From Pyrus communis (lineage: Eukaryota > Streptophyta > Magnoliopsida > Rosales > Rosaceae), in the NCBI RefSeq assembly GCF_963583255.1, contig NC_084806.1:26198735-26262734 (forward strand): a stretch of DNA of 64,000 bases, given 5' to 3'. A program made the position numbers and the translations under genes. Of this stretch, positions 12,414 to 23,700 are shown in pieces (within the stretch, counting starts at the first letter, position 1; each line of letters opens with the position of its first letter). Under the pieces are notes generated by a model. The model did no database searches. It saw only the letters and a program-made list of their open reading frames with translations, and was not told the DNA's origin.

Positions 12414-12801
12414 ACCACCTTTGGGCGTCATCCACAAGGTTTGCAATTGCTTGGATAAGTGTGGCCCACTTTGGGTAGATATCATCTGCCAAGTAATACC
12501 CCATATTGTACTGACGCCTGTTGATGTAGTAGTCAAGTTGAGATGATTTACCCTCTATCAGGTTATTGAAGAGGGGTGAACGCCCAATAACTGTAATGTC
12601 ATTTTGGGATCCTAGGACTCCAAAGAAAGCATGCCAAATCCATGTGTCAAACGAGGCAACAACCTCTAACACAATAGTTGGCTTTCTCGATCTTCCGTTA
12701 AAGCCTCATTGCCATCCGGTAGGACAATTCTTCCACTGCCAATACATGCAATATAATGACCATATCATGCTCGGAAAGTCATAGTCTTTAGCTTTACGAA
12801 G
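11883..12801. repeat. large palindrome made of Harbinger transposase sequence
   Basis: The segment from about 11,883 to 12,379 is repeated in inverted orientation from 12,383 to about 12,801, with a 3-base centre at 12380-12382. Both arms translate, on opposite strands, to nearly the same transposase peptide (WIWHAFFGV, YYLADDIYPKW). The left arm has an extra tandem duplication: a unit of about 69 bases at about 12,244-12,311 is repeated at 12,312-12,380. It also has a partial duplication of the segment ending GCATGA. Arms differ by scattered substitutions and these duplications. If transcribed, the RNA would fold into a hairpin of about 400 base pairs. Confidence 0.9.
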
Positions 12802-12829
12802 AAGTTACCTTACTTTTCGAACATACTAG

Positions 12830-13340
12830 CCAGAGTCACCTCATGTAACCTGTACGAGTGAATCAATAGCTCATCAATATGCTAGCCAATAGCTCATCAA
12901 CATGCTAGCTGGAGTTACCTCACGTGACCTATACGGCTGAATCAATAACTTATCAACATGCTAACTGGAGTCACCTCACTTGACCTGTACAGCTGAATCA
13001 ATAGCTCATCAACATGCTAGCCAATAGCTCATTAACATGCTAGCTGGAGTCACCACACGTGACCTGTATAGCTGAATCAATAGCTCATCAACATGTTAGC
13101 CAATAGCTTATCAACATGCTAGCCGGAGTCACCTCACGTGACTTGTACAACTAAATCAATAGCTCATCAACATGCTAGCCAGAGTCACCACACGTGATCT
13201 GTACCACTGAATCAATAGCTCATCAACATGCTAGCCAATAGCTCATCAACATGCTAGTTGGAGTCACCTCACATGACATGTACGGCTCATCCATAGCTCA
13301 TCAATCAATGCTAGCACATAAGTTGGAGTCATCTATAGTG
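12830..13340. repeat. tandem array of 'AGCTCATCAACATGCTAGC' units
   Basis: Irregular tandem repetition of a unit combining a TAGCTCATCAACATGCTAGC core with GGAGTCACCTCACGTGACCTGTAC. At least seven copies of the core are visible, some duplicated back to back. GTCACGTGA-like and GCTAGC words make many units internally self-complementary. The homologous region of the related LTR at about 33,790-33,900 has only two or three units, so the array expanded in this copy. Confidence 0.8.
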
Positions 13341-13969
13341 ACCTGTAAGACTGAATCTATAGCTCAATAAGTATACCTGCACATGAGTCGAAACCACCTA
13401 AAGTGGTCTGTACGACAGGACTGGGTATAAATAAATACGCTCAAGTGCTACAATCACGTGAAGACTGTACGAATGATTGCGGGTTACCTATGAGTCGGAA
13501 CCACCTATTGTGGTCTGTACGACAAGACTGTGCACCTACCTTGGATCCAAGGTGAGCATAAGGTACGGGAGGTGAACATCACGTGAAGGACCGTGCTCTG
13601 GCCACGAGCGGGAACACTAACACCGGGATGCAGGTTTATGAGCTCCCAATGCATGTCAACATAACATGTACGACTTATGGGCAACCTCTACGACAGTGTC
13701 GGAGTTGCCTATGATTGTAACTTGTACGACAATATCGGAGTTGTCTAAAAACATAAATATAGTCATGTCATAACTCGATCATTTCGAGTAACACCATAAA
13801 CTCACACGAACTTACCTGTGCGTCCTGCGTTCCTCTTCGCACTTCAAAGCATTTACAGTAATTATGTGCAGATAATATACATATGGATATGTCATGATAC
13901 AATCTAAAACTCAACCATAACATAGTGTTTCCAAATATATAAATATAACATGGCGTCAAATGTATAATC

Positions 13970-14335
13970 TGTAACGCCCCACTTCCAAACTATTTATTTT
14001 TGGGAATAATTATCGATGATAAGCCTGACTAGACACTAATTTAATTAACCATCATTACTTACGTTTCCTTACTTCATTTCCTTGATTCCTTACATATTAA
14101 TTTATAACCAACATTTAACTACCAAAATCATAAGGTTGAATCTCACATTTTCCACCAATATCCTTCGCATTGCTCAATTCCCCAAACAAGGCTATTGTCC
14201 CAATTAATTAGTCTCGTTTATTGTATGGTTGCATCTGACGTCTCATTATACTGCCTACATACCCTAAACAGGGATCAAGCCATTGATAGTTCGCACTAGT
14301 CCTCCAAAGCATTCACAAAAATTATATGAAATATT
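13970..14335 (-). repeat. nested LTR fragment
   Basis: The plus-strand sequence beginning TGTAACGCCCCAC at about 13,970 is a typical LTR terminus, read on minus as an end in GGGGCGTTACA. It interrupts the longer LTR, because sequence to its left and right resumes homology with 33,360-33,440. The inner edge is approximate. Confidence 0.4.
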
Positions 14336-14370
14336 CAATTTATAAACGTTTGTGGAGATGTCAATCTTAT

Positions 14371-14394
14371 ACACACACACACACACACACACAC
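14371..14394. repeat. (AC)n microsatellite inside the LTR
   Basis: About 12 AC units. A TG run lies at the matching position of the related LTR (about 33,338-33,373), so the microsatellite belongs to the LTR family. Confidence 0.9.
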
Positions 14395-15196
14395 GATAGA
14401 AGGGAAATGACCCACTCACCTTAGGTCCGCGCTACAACTCCTAAGCACGAATATCGAGACGTCACGAACGATCCTCACGTAGAATAATTATTCAGTCACG
14501 TCTCAGAACTCTTATCCATAGAACCCATAATTTACATAAAACACATCCCAAGGACATTCTATAATGATTTGAGATCCATTGACCAAAAGTCAACCTTTGG
14601 TCAAAGATCAACAGTAGGGTCCACTACCCTACGTAACTCAATCCAAAAGATTCGCATCTCGGATTTCCGATCCGAAACTTCTAAAGATCCACATTATACT
14701 TCTAGAACATAATACTAAAGTTTCATTACGATTCAACGTTTTATTTTACGAACTTACAAATCCAATTTAGGAAGATCCGTATGTCAGATTTCCAATCCGT
14801 AAGTTTCTAATATCCTCAAATATTACATACCATAATGTATTCAAATCTGGTGACGATCCAACGGTCGGATTGTCAATTCATGCAAGGACCTCTTAATGGC
14901 CAGCTAGGTGGTCAACTTTGAAACTATATTAAACATCATAATTTCACTAAATGGATGTCAAATATGGAATCGGGCTTCAAAATTAGCCTAGGAAGGTCAG
15001 GTGGAGTCTCGCCCACGCACCGCCACGGTTTACCGGAAAATTCCACTATTTCTAAAAACTCTCAAATTTCACAGAAATGAAGATCTCAAAGAGAGGAACA
15101 ACTTTCATCCCTGCCGAGAAGTCTAAAAGTGGACGGAAGATGGTCAATTTTGCCCACAAAGCCGGTGGGTGCCTAAAGCTTCCCAATGTTGATTCA

Positions 15197-16129
15197 TAGG
15201 GCTGGAAAAAATTCCCAAACCATCCCGAAGTTCGGTAATCCCGTCCCGAAAAATATCGAAATATTCGGTATGGGATTGGTTTCCAAATCCCATATGTTCG
15301 GTATTCCTGAAATCCAGAAACGTTTTGTTTCTTTAGCTTTTATTTCACACTTCCCAACTCAAAAGCAGGAGCCTTTTGGCTCCCACTAACAGAAGGCACA
15401 AAAAATAATATTAAAAAAAAGGGAAGGCACAAAAATAATATTAAAAAAGAAAAGGCACAAAATTGGTTTTTGGCTTTCGGTTCTCACACTTCCCAACTCA
15501 AAAGCAGAGGGTTTTGGCTCCCACTAATAGAAGGCATGAAGAGCAGCTCTTTTGGGGTTGAGAAGCAGATAGAGGAAGGAGCTACCGCCGAAAGCTCTTG
15601 AGTTTGGTTTTGACTCCTAAGACAGAGAGCAGCACTCTTCGTGTTGAGAAGCAGAGAGAGGAAGGAGCTACTGCCGAAATCTCTCTTAAATATTCGAAGC
15701 TCGACCCATCTTCTTTATCCTCTATGAAGCTTTCTTTGAATTAGGGTTCGAATTAGTATTTATAAATTAGGGATTTACTATTTAAAGCTTTTAATTGTTT
15801 CGATTTGGATTTGGATTTGGATTTCTTGATTAATTTTATGTGGATTTGGTTGATTTGGATTTCTGGATTTCCATGGTCGATTTCTACTTTGCATGTTCGA
15901 TTTCTTTTCTGCTTTGCGTGCCCGATCTACAGGTATCAGCTTCTTTCATTAACAAGAAGCCAAATTTCTATTGAATTGGAATCCCGAAACCATACCGAAA
16001 TTCCGAAAATATTTCGGGAATACCGAAATTTTGGTTTAGGATCGGGATTCAGATTTTCATCCCAAAAAGGATCGGTTTAGGATTCTAGATCCAATTTTCG
16101 GATCGGGATCCCATATCGATCCAGCCCTA
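15197..16129. mobile_element. hAT-like non-autonomous element
   Basis: Terminal inverted repeats TAGGGCTGG / CCAGCCCTA bound a 933-bp segment. The flanking 8-mers TTGATTCA and TCGATTCG agree at 6 of 8 positions, as expected of an aged hAT target duplication. Subterminal regions are rich in CCGAA/TTCGG words in inverted arrangement. An internal direct duplication around GAAGCAGA..GGAAGGAGCTAC occurs at about 15,560 and 15,650. No transposase is present. Confidence 0.7.
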
Positions 16130-16137
16130 TCGATTCG

Positions 16138-17030
16138 TCATCTACGGTGGTCCAACGAGGTCAAGGTTGGTTGGGATTTTCTCCTGGGATGATGGGCTAC
16201 AAAGCCCAAGTGGTGGCATCGGCCATTACTTTGCCGATTCGCCGAAAATTTGAAAAGAGTGGCCGAACATGGTTTTGACGCGTCGGATTTTGTGGCTTTG
16301 CCCTGCCACATGTGGTGGTTTATAAAGGTGGTTCTTGGTTGGGTTTCGTAGAGGGGAATGAGAGCTTCAAGATGGTGGTGGTGGCGTCGAAAAACTCCAT
16401 CGGAGTTGGCTGGAATCGGCCTTAGAAAATGGAAGGTCACGAATGTGGTTTTGGGTTGTGCACGGGAAGGAGAAGCTGGGAGTTTCTCTCCCTTTCTCTG
16501 ATTGGCTATTGCCCTCCTTCCTCCCATTCTAATTGGTCACTCACTCCTTTATCTAATTGGTCCTTTACTAACACAAATCTAATTGGGCCACTTTCCGACA
16601 AGGTGAGAATTCAAATAATTTATAACTAAACTTTAAATAACCATTTTCAAACGTCCATAATTATACCGTTATAATCTAGACTCGCAAACGGCCTTCGCCT
16701 ATGCGTTCGTACCAATGAGTACTACGATGATACGCTAAAAGAATAAGTCCCACATCTCTCAAACCGAAGGTCAACGGAAGTCAAAGTCCTTGCCTCTAGG
16801 GCATTTTTAAATTTACGCTTTTAAAATTAGAGATGGATTGTCACACCCTCAGTTGGAGATAGTTTTTATTTTTACAGAGCTATATTTAACCTATAACCAT
16901 GCATTGTTTATTAAAATATTTATTTATCCTTCTAATCCCCCTTGGGCTGAAGATGGCCGAAGTTGCAGCAATAGAAAGCCCAGCCCAAATGACGGGCATC
17001 GGCGAAAAGGCAAAAGAATGTTGGTTGTGG
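16138..17030. other. LTR terminus and upstream region of COP1
   Basis: The LTR relic continues to 16842, and its promoter-like U3 sequence faces away from COP1. From 16,843 to about 17,100 lies the presumed proximal promoter of COP1. Small frames in this interval show no domain. Confidence 0.5.
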
Positions 17031-17032
17031 GT

Positions 17033-17040
17033 ACACGTGG
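17033..17040. promoter_or_regulatory. G-box (ACACGTGG) upstream of COP1
   Basis: A palindromic CACGTG core at 17034-17039 lies about 760 bases before the COP1 start codon and about 70 bases before a CT-rich tract that looks like the 5' leader. G-box/ACE elements bind bZIP factors such as HY5 and bHLH factors. Regulation of Arabidopsis COP1 by HY5 through an ACGT element is established. Use of this particular site is inference. Confidence 0.45.
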
Positions 17041-17104
17041 TTGATGGTGCACTTCTTATTTTTGTGTTACAGGCTGACATTGCCCATGAAGCTCACGAAC
17101 AAAA

Positions 17105-17708
17105 TTAACCTCACTCTCTCTCTCTCTCTCAAATCTTCTTCCCTTCCCTTAGCGCTGCAAACCTCCTCAATCTGATTCACCTTCTTCAACCAACCGGTCC
17201 CTCAAATTGTAAGCTCTCTCCCTCTCCCTCTACCGATTTAGTTTTCTTCTGGATTATTTGTTTGGCTTTCATTTGGGTTGTTGATGCTTTTGCTGTTTTC
17301 CCTCAACTGATTTGATATTCCATTTTTGTTGATTTTAGAATAATTGTTGATGTTTTTGGCTTTTTAGTTTGCAATTTTGCATTGATTTGAATGGGTTTAC
17401 TTATTTGAAGCTGCAGTGCACCCAATTTGATTGGATATTGAAGACAAGGGTGGAAGGAGAGGCATTCCTTCCTTGTTTAAGATTATTCTTGCTTGCAGGT
17501 TGCACCACTGGTCGGTTGGTAATTTCAAGCACTCAAATTTTTATTTTTTATTTTTTGTGTGAATATGTTTGGTACTCTGCAACTGGGGAACTGGGTTACT
17601 GGGGTGGGGGCTTTTATGTTCGAGTTCCGGGTGCTTGATTTTATAACTTATAAGCATGCTTAAATTCTCATGTGTAATACATGTGCTTGCTTGTTTCTAA
17701 GTTGACAG
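17105..17708 (+). other. probable COP1 5'UTR with an intron
   Basis: A CT microsatellite-like leader (about 17,110-17,230) is followed by a GTAAGC at about 17,210. A TTGACAG acceptor at about 17,708 precedes the coding exon. T-rich sequence between them fits an untranslated-leader intron. Transcript data would be decisive. Confidence 0.4.
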
Positions 17709-17799
17709 AAGAAATATATGTAACAGTTTTGATATCTATTCCCCGGAGAGGGGAGTAGTGGTCAACCGGGGCTCAAGCAAAGGTTTAGAGAGAGAAAGA

Positions 17800-20700
17800 A
17801 TGGATGAGTGCTCGACTGGGGCTCTAGTCCCGGCAGTGAAACCAGATCCAAAGGCGTCAAGCGTCATGGATTTGGCAGATCCAGGCAGCGGTCACGTTGG
17901 TCGTCTGGTGCATGAGAAAGAACTGGCAGAGGTAGACAAGGACTTGTTATGCCCAATTTGTATGCAGATGATAAAGGACGCCTTCCTCACAGCGTGTGGT
18001 CATAGCTTCTGCTACATGTGCATCATCACCCACCTCCGCAACAAGAGCGACTGCCCTTGCTGCGCCCAGTTCCTCAGTGCCAAACAATTGTTCCCTAATT
18101 TTTTGCTGGACAAGGTTTCCTCTCAAATTCCCACTCCTTCAAGGTGAAAAATGATATACTTGGAACTGCAGCTTACTGTTATATGCCATGTACTGTAGCT
18201 TCTGAAGAAGACTTCAGCTCGTCAAATTTCCAAAAGTGCATCTCCTGTAGAGCATTTTCGCCAGGCATTGCAGCAGGTGAGTCTGGCTGTACGAGTCAAG
18301 TAAAATAACATATGAATTGTCGTTTGCTGTCTGAATGTGGTGTTGTGCTGTGATAGGGATGTGAAGTGTCAATCAAGGAACTAGACACCCTGTTGGCACT
18401 CCTGGCAGAGAAGAAGAGGAAAATGGAACAAGAAGAGGCGGAGAGAAATATGCAAATACTGCTTGACTTCTTGAATTGCCTAAGGAAGCAAAAAGTTGAC
18501 GAGCTTAGTGAGGTTTCTTTGTATACTCTTGGCGTTATTTGAAATATTTGATTGAACCGAATTAAATGGTATCTGTTACTAATTCAATTGATTTATATAT
18601 TGCAGGTGCAAACCCATCTCCAATTTATCAAAGAGGACATAGGTGCAGTAGAGAGATGCAGAATGGACTTGTACCGTGCCAGGGACAGATACTCTGTCAA
18701 GCTGCGGATGCTTGGAGCGGATGATTCTATTTCTGGGGCAAGAAAGCAATGGCATTCCTCTCCAGATAACAACACCGGTGCGCTTAGTGGACGAGGAGGG
18801 ATGTCATCTTGGAATCTTCCGAGAAGGGATGCTTTAAGTGCATCAGACTCCCAGTATCTAACTCAAACTGGTCTTGCCGTAGCCAGAAAAAAGCGGGTCC
18901 ATGCACAGGTCAGTGACAGTCCTGTAATGATTATAGACTATTTTTGCACTTTATGTGCGTCTATCTTATGATGAATACACTTGTCCCGGGGGATCATTGC
19001 TATTATTTAGACATTAGATGGTGGTTAATATGGGCAATCCCCTCAATCATTCCAAACCTGTTTCTCATTTGCTCCTCAACAAAAGCCACCTGAATTGTAG
19101 TCTACAAATGCATTAATATAGCTCTCTGTCAATTTGGCATGAAATCAATACTTACACTGGATTTTGGTTATGGGGTTTCTGGACTTTAGTTGAGTTTACG
19201 TTTATTTTTGGGTAATTGTTATTAGAACTCCAAAATAGTCACTCCGCACCCCTCCCTACCTTATTTTTTTTTCATTGGAGTGGAGAATGAATTTTTTTGG
19301 ACTGCCAACGCCTGTACTGATCAAGTTAATTGAATTTAAGGTAAGCTAGACCCTCCTCATTTTTATGGTTGTCTTGGTTTGTTCTCGTTCCATCCCTGGC
19401 TGTAGTTTGATGAACTTCAAGAGTGTTACCTGCGAAAGCGGTGTCAGATGGCGAACCAACCGTACTCCCAGCAAGAACGGGATAAAAGTGTAATACAGAG
19501 AGAAGGTTATACTGCAGGTCTTGCTGATTTTCAAACGGTGCTCACTACATTAACACAGTACAGGTATGATATCAGATATTGGATCGCTTACAGAAATTTA
19601 CTTTTCGTTTGGGTCAACATTCAGATATACAGTTTTATTTACTATAATCACCATTCTGTTTTGTTTGCTATGAAACAGTCGAATGAGGGTCATGGCTGAA
19701 CTTAGGCATGGGGATCTATTTCACTCAGCCAATATAGTATCCAGGTGATTAGTTATGTTGCATATCATGTCTAACTTTCAGAATTAAATGTCTTGATTCA
19801 TTATAGATGAAATATGTTCTGGAGAAGTTGTTACTGGTATTGTTAACCTCATACAGTTGTTCACATTCATTGCAGCATTGAATTTGATTGTGATTACGAG
19901 TTATTTGCTACTGCTGGAGTTTCACGGTGCATAAAAGTTTTTGACTTCTCTTCGGTATGATTTTTATTTTACGATTGTTTTTACCCTTCCAGCAACATTA
20001 TTTTTCTGTCGACAGTCAGTATTGTCAACTTCTAAAAGAAAGGGTGTTCAGATACTTTAGGTTTCTTGAGTGCATTGCCTAGTCAACTACTAAAAGAAAG
20101 GGTTTTAAGATATTTTCGACAAAGACAAATTGCTTTATTTTTTGATTGTTTGAATGCCTTCCTCTAATATAACAATAGAGTATTGACTCAATACAAAAGT
20201 TGATTTTACTCGGTACATTTGAACAAATAGACTTAGATTAACCATTGAACAATTAGCCAATTTAAAGAAAATTACATAAATAATAAACATTCATGTATGC
20301 TTTTGCAAAAAATCTATCATAATATTTTTTTTCCGGGAGTATGAAGAATATTTGTTGGTGCCAGACGCAAAATCCTTATACCAAAATTCCATATGCTCCT
20401 ACTTCCATCTTTCTGATAAAAGAAATACTCTAGTCTATGATTAAGCTCATAAAACTCAATAGTATTGTCCATACATTAAAAGAGAACTCAAACATCAAAT
20501 ATGAATATTAATTAGTACTGAGCATTAAAATTATAGATCAGACTAAGACGTTCTCTTAGCCTTAGCTGAAAGATTAGAACCATGTGACAGAAGAGAAAAT
20601 GGTTTTTTTGTATGAAGAACCTGTATGAAACCACGAACACAAGCCTGTGGGAATCTGCCATCTCTTTTTAGCTCTATCTGCCATCTCTCTTCAAGTAGGA

Positions 20701-23700
20701 TATCTCATGCAGTAGGTTTGCTTTTCATTTTTTTAGTCCCATGTCACTCTCCAATCCCTACGTCAAATTCAAGCTAGTGTCCAGTCCCTATTAAACTAAG
20801 CTCATTTTCTCTACCAATTGAATTAGAAAATTCACATGCAGCTGTACAGTTTACCTACAGATAATGTAGATTTCCAGGCTCCTGCTCTTCAACTTAAATG
20901 TGTAAAGCATTCATAGGATTGAAACTAAGAGATGTGAACACAAAAAGTTAGAGATACGCAAAATAATCATTTTCTTTTTCGGCCCGAGTAGATTCTTGAA
21001 GTTTAAGTTGACTGATTTACTTTATAAGTTACTAGCCTCTAGTCTCTCAGCACGTGCTGACGCATTTGCAAGAGGCATTTTTTCAATTACGCGCAATGCG
21101 CGACATACAAACTTTTAATCATGCACAAAGACTCAACAAAATATTATTCTTGCGCCTGTTATGCGGATTTTACTAAGAAAACTAGTGAATCTTGTATTTA
21201 ATCATGGTATAGATATAATTGAATAATGTATAACAGAGATTGAACAAACCTTATTATTGGTTTTCGTCAAGAGACTTTAACCTATAACTTTGGTTGACAG
21301 AAATTGTTTTGAAATGCGCTCGAGTCTAAAGGCTGAGTCACCAAAAGATTTTGTGATATTCGATATAACACAAGCAAAAACGTGTGAGAAACAAAGTCCT
21401 AAAACAAATAAATCCCTTCACCACTGCTTGCAAGCATCTTAAATATAATATTATTATATTACAATTAAATCTATTAGGTGAACATTGAAGAAGCAACAAT
21501 TGACATTACATTCCAAGGCTTTTCAAATTTGGCAACAAAAACATATGCTTCCCAGCAACTTCGGGATGAAAGCCTGACAAATTCCTTAAGTTTCCAAATG
21601 ATTGGTTGTGATTAGATAGGTTTGAGTGCGTCATGCGCCCTTCTGTAAACACAAACAGATAAGTTGTCACAGTATAGTTGAATAAAACATGTATCAAGGG
21701 AACATAATTAATCACAATTATTCGTCAAAAAAAGCACTTTAGTGCCTATCTACAAGAATACGGCGATATACAAAATTGCATGAACTATAGGTGTTAGTTT
21801 AATGAGTCAACAATGAAGCTCTAGGAGAGAGTAATTGAGCATAGACTAAGGTAAGAGACATGGGTCTCAGCCAATCAATTCGGGCTTATGCCAGGAACTA
21901 TGGAAGAAATCTATCTTGTATGGACATCGAGGGATCGATATAAAGATATGCAAAAGTATTTGAAAATCATCGTTGTAGATTTGGAAAAAGCGTACGATTA
22001 GAGAATTTTTTTTGGAGCATTCCAGAGAAAGAAAGGAGTACGAGTAGCATATATCTAAGCAATAAAAGATATGTATGATGAAGCAAGGACTGTAGTAAGA
22101 ATTCATGAAGGACAAACTGAAAGCTTTCCTATAACCACAGGGTTGCACAAGGCTCAACTTTAAGTCCATTTCATTGGTAATGGATGAGTTAACGAGATAT
22201 ATTCAAGATGATATCCCTTGGTGTATACTTTTCGCAGATAATATGGTGATGATAGATAAAACGCAGAAAGGAGTGAATGCGAAGCTTAACCTTTGGCAGG
22301 AAGTGTTGGAATTTAAAAGTCTTCGCCTAAGTAGGTCAAAGACATAGTATATGGAGTGCAAGTTCAGTGAGAATGGGGATACAAATGAGATAGGGGTGAG
22401 GACCGAACATCAGGAAGTACCAAAGAGTGAACTCTTTCGTTATCTTGGATCAATCTTGCAAAAGAACAGAGAATTGAACGGAGATCTCAATCATAGAATA
22501 AAAATGGATGGACGAAGTGGAAGAGTGCATCAAGTGTGTTGTGCGATTGTGGTATGCCACTAAAGCTCAAGGAACAATTTGGCAAGTAATGCTTTATGAC
22601 ACAAAATATTGGGCGGTCAAGCATGTGCAAAAAATAAGTGTAGCGAAGATGAGAATGCTTTGTTGGATGTGTGGGCCGATGTTTTAAAAGGCTCGTCTCA
22701 GGGCGTGCCTAGGCGGCATCTGAGGCTGGGCGTCAGTGTTCCCACCTCTGTTTTGAGGGAGTGGGCGGAAGGCTTCGCCAAAGCATGTTTGGGCAGTGGA
22801 GGCACACCTCAGGGCGTCCGGGGCATTCATCTGGGCATTTTTCTTCAAAATCTAGGTTTTCTGAAATGTTTTATGCCGTTCAAGTTTAAACAAAGAAGGA
22901 TAGACTTTCTCTCTCCAAATCCCGTAAATTTCCATAATAATTGCTCCACTGAGCCTTTATTTCATTTTAAATACCCTATAAATACTCCACTCAACCCTTT
23001 ATTTTCCTTTAAATTCCCATAATTATTGCTTTATATCATTTTACATACCCTATACTACTCCACTCAGCTCTTATTTCCTTTTAAATTACTTATAATTCCA
23101 ACATTCAACCTGTATTTTACTTGAAATTTTCCTATAATTGTGACCATTCATCCTTATTTTCCTTGAAGTTCTCTATAATTGCTTACAATAAAATAAATAA
23201 TTATAACATTTTGAGACTATATGACATAGTTTCCAAGTACAACTAGACTTAGTAATAAAGAAGATGATATTATCTTTGATTTAGTTATAGTTATATTTGT
23301 TTTTACAAAGTATTATATTGTTATAAATATACTTTATATATAATATATATTAAAATTTTAGGTTCCGTGAGGCTTCGCCTCATGCCTCACGTCTCGCGCC
23401 TAGGTTGGGCTATCCATTGGACACCTCAGCCATGCCCCCCGCCTTTTAATACATTGGTGTGGGCACACGAAAAAGGATAGGATTGAAAACATGGATATCT
23501 GAGGTAGAGTAAGAGTGGCCACAGTAGAAGATAAGATTAAAGAAAATCGGTTAAGGTGGTTTAGACATGTGAAACGAAAACTTACAAATACTTTGGCTAG
23601 AAAATGTGATTACCAGACAGAGGCTTGAGGCAAAAGAGGTAAAGAAAAACATAGGGAGACTTGGAAAAGATACTTTAAGAAAATACATGGAATACTTGGA

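Larger units (their letters stand above)
12802..16842 (-). repeat. Ty3/gypsy-type LTR relic, minus strand, with nested insertions
   Basis: Read on the minus strand it starts at 16842 with TGTGACAATCCATC and matches, along most of its length, the plus-strand solo LTR at 32013-34410. Shared features are the start, the motif GATCGTTCGTGA, the TG microsatellite, and the tract with GGATCCAAG and repeated AGGTGACTCC/TGTACGAC words. No gag-pol coding is present. The far end is truncated where the Harbinger palindrome begins. Nested in it are a hAT-like element (15197-16129) and a second LTR end at about 13,970. The family assignment rests on terminal sequence style only. Confidence 0.65.

Noticed and set aside
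12830..13340. A CRISPR-like array
   Set aside because: The repeats are irregular with no unique spacers of constant length, and the sequence is part of a plant LTR family.
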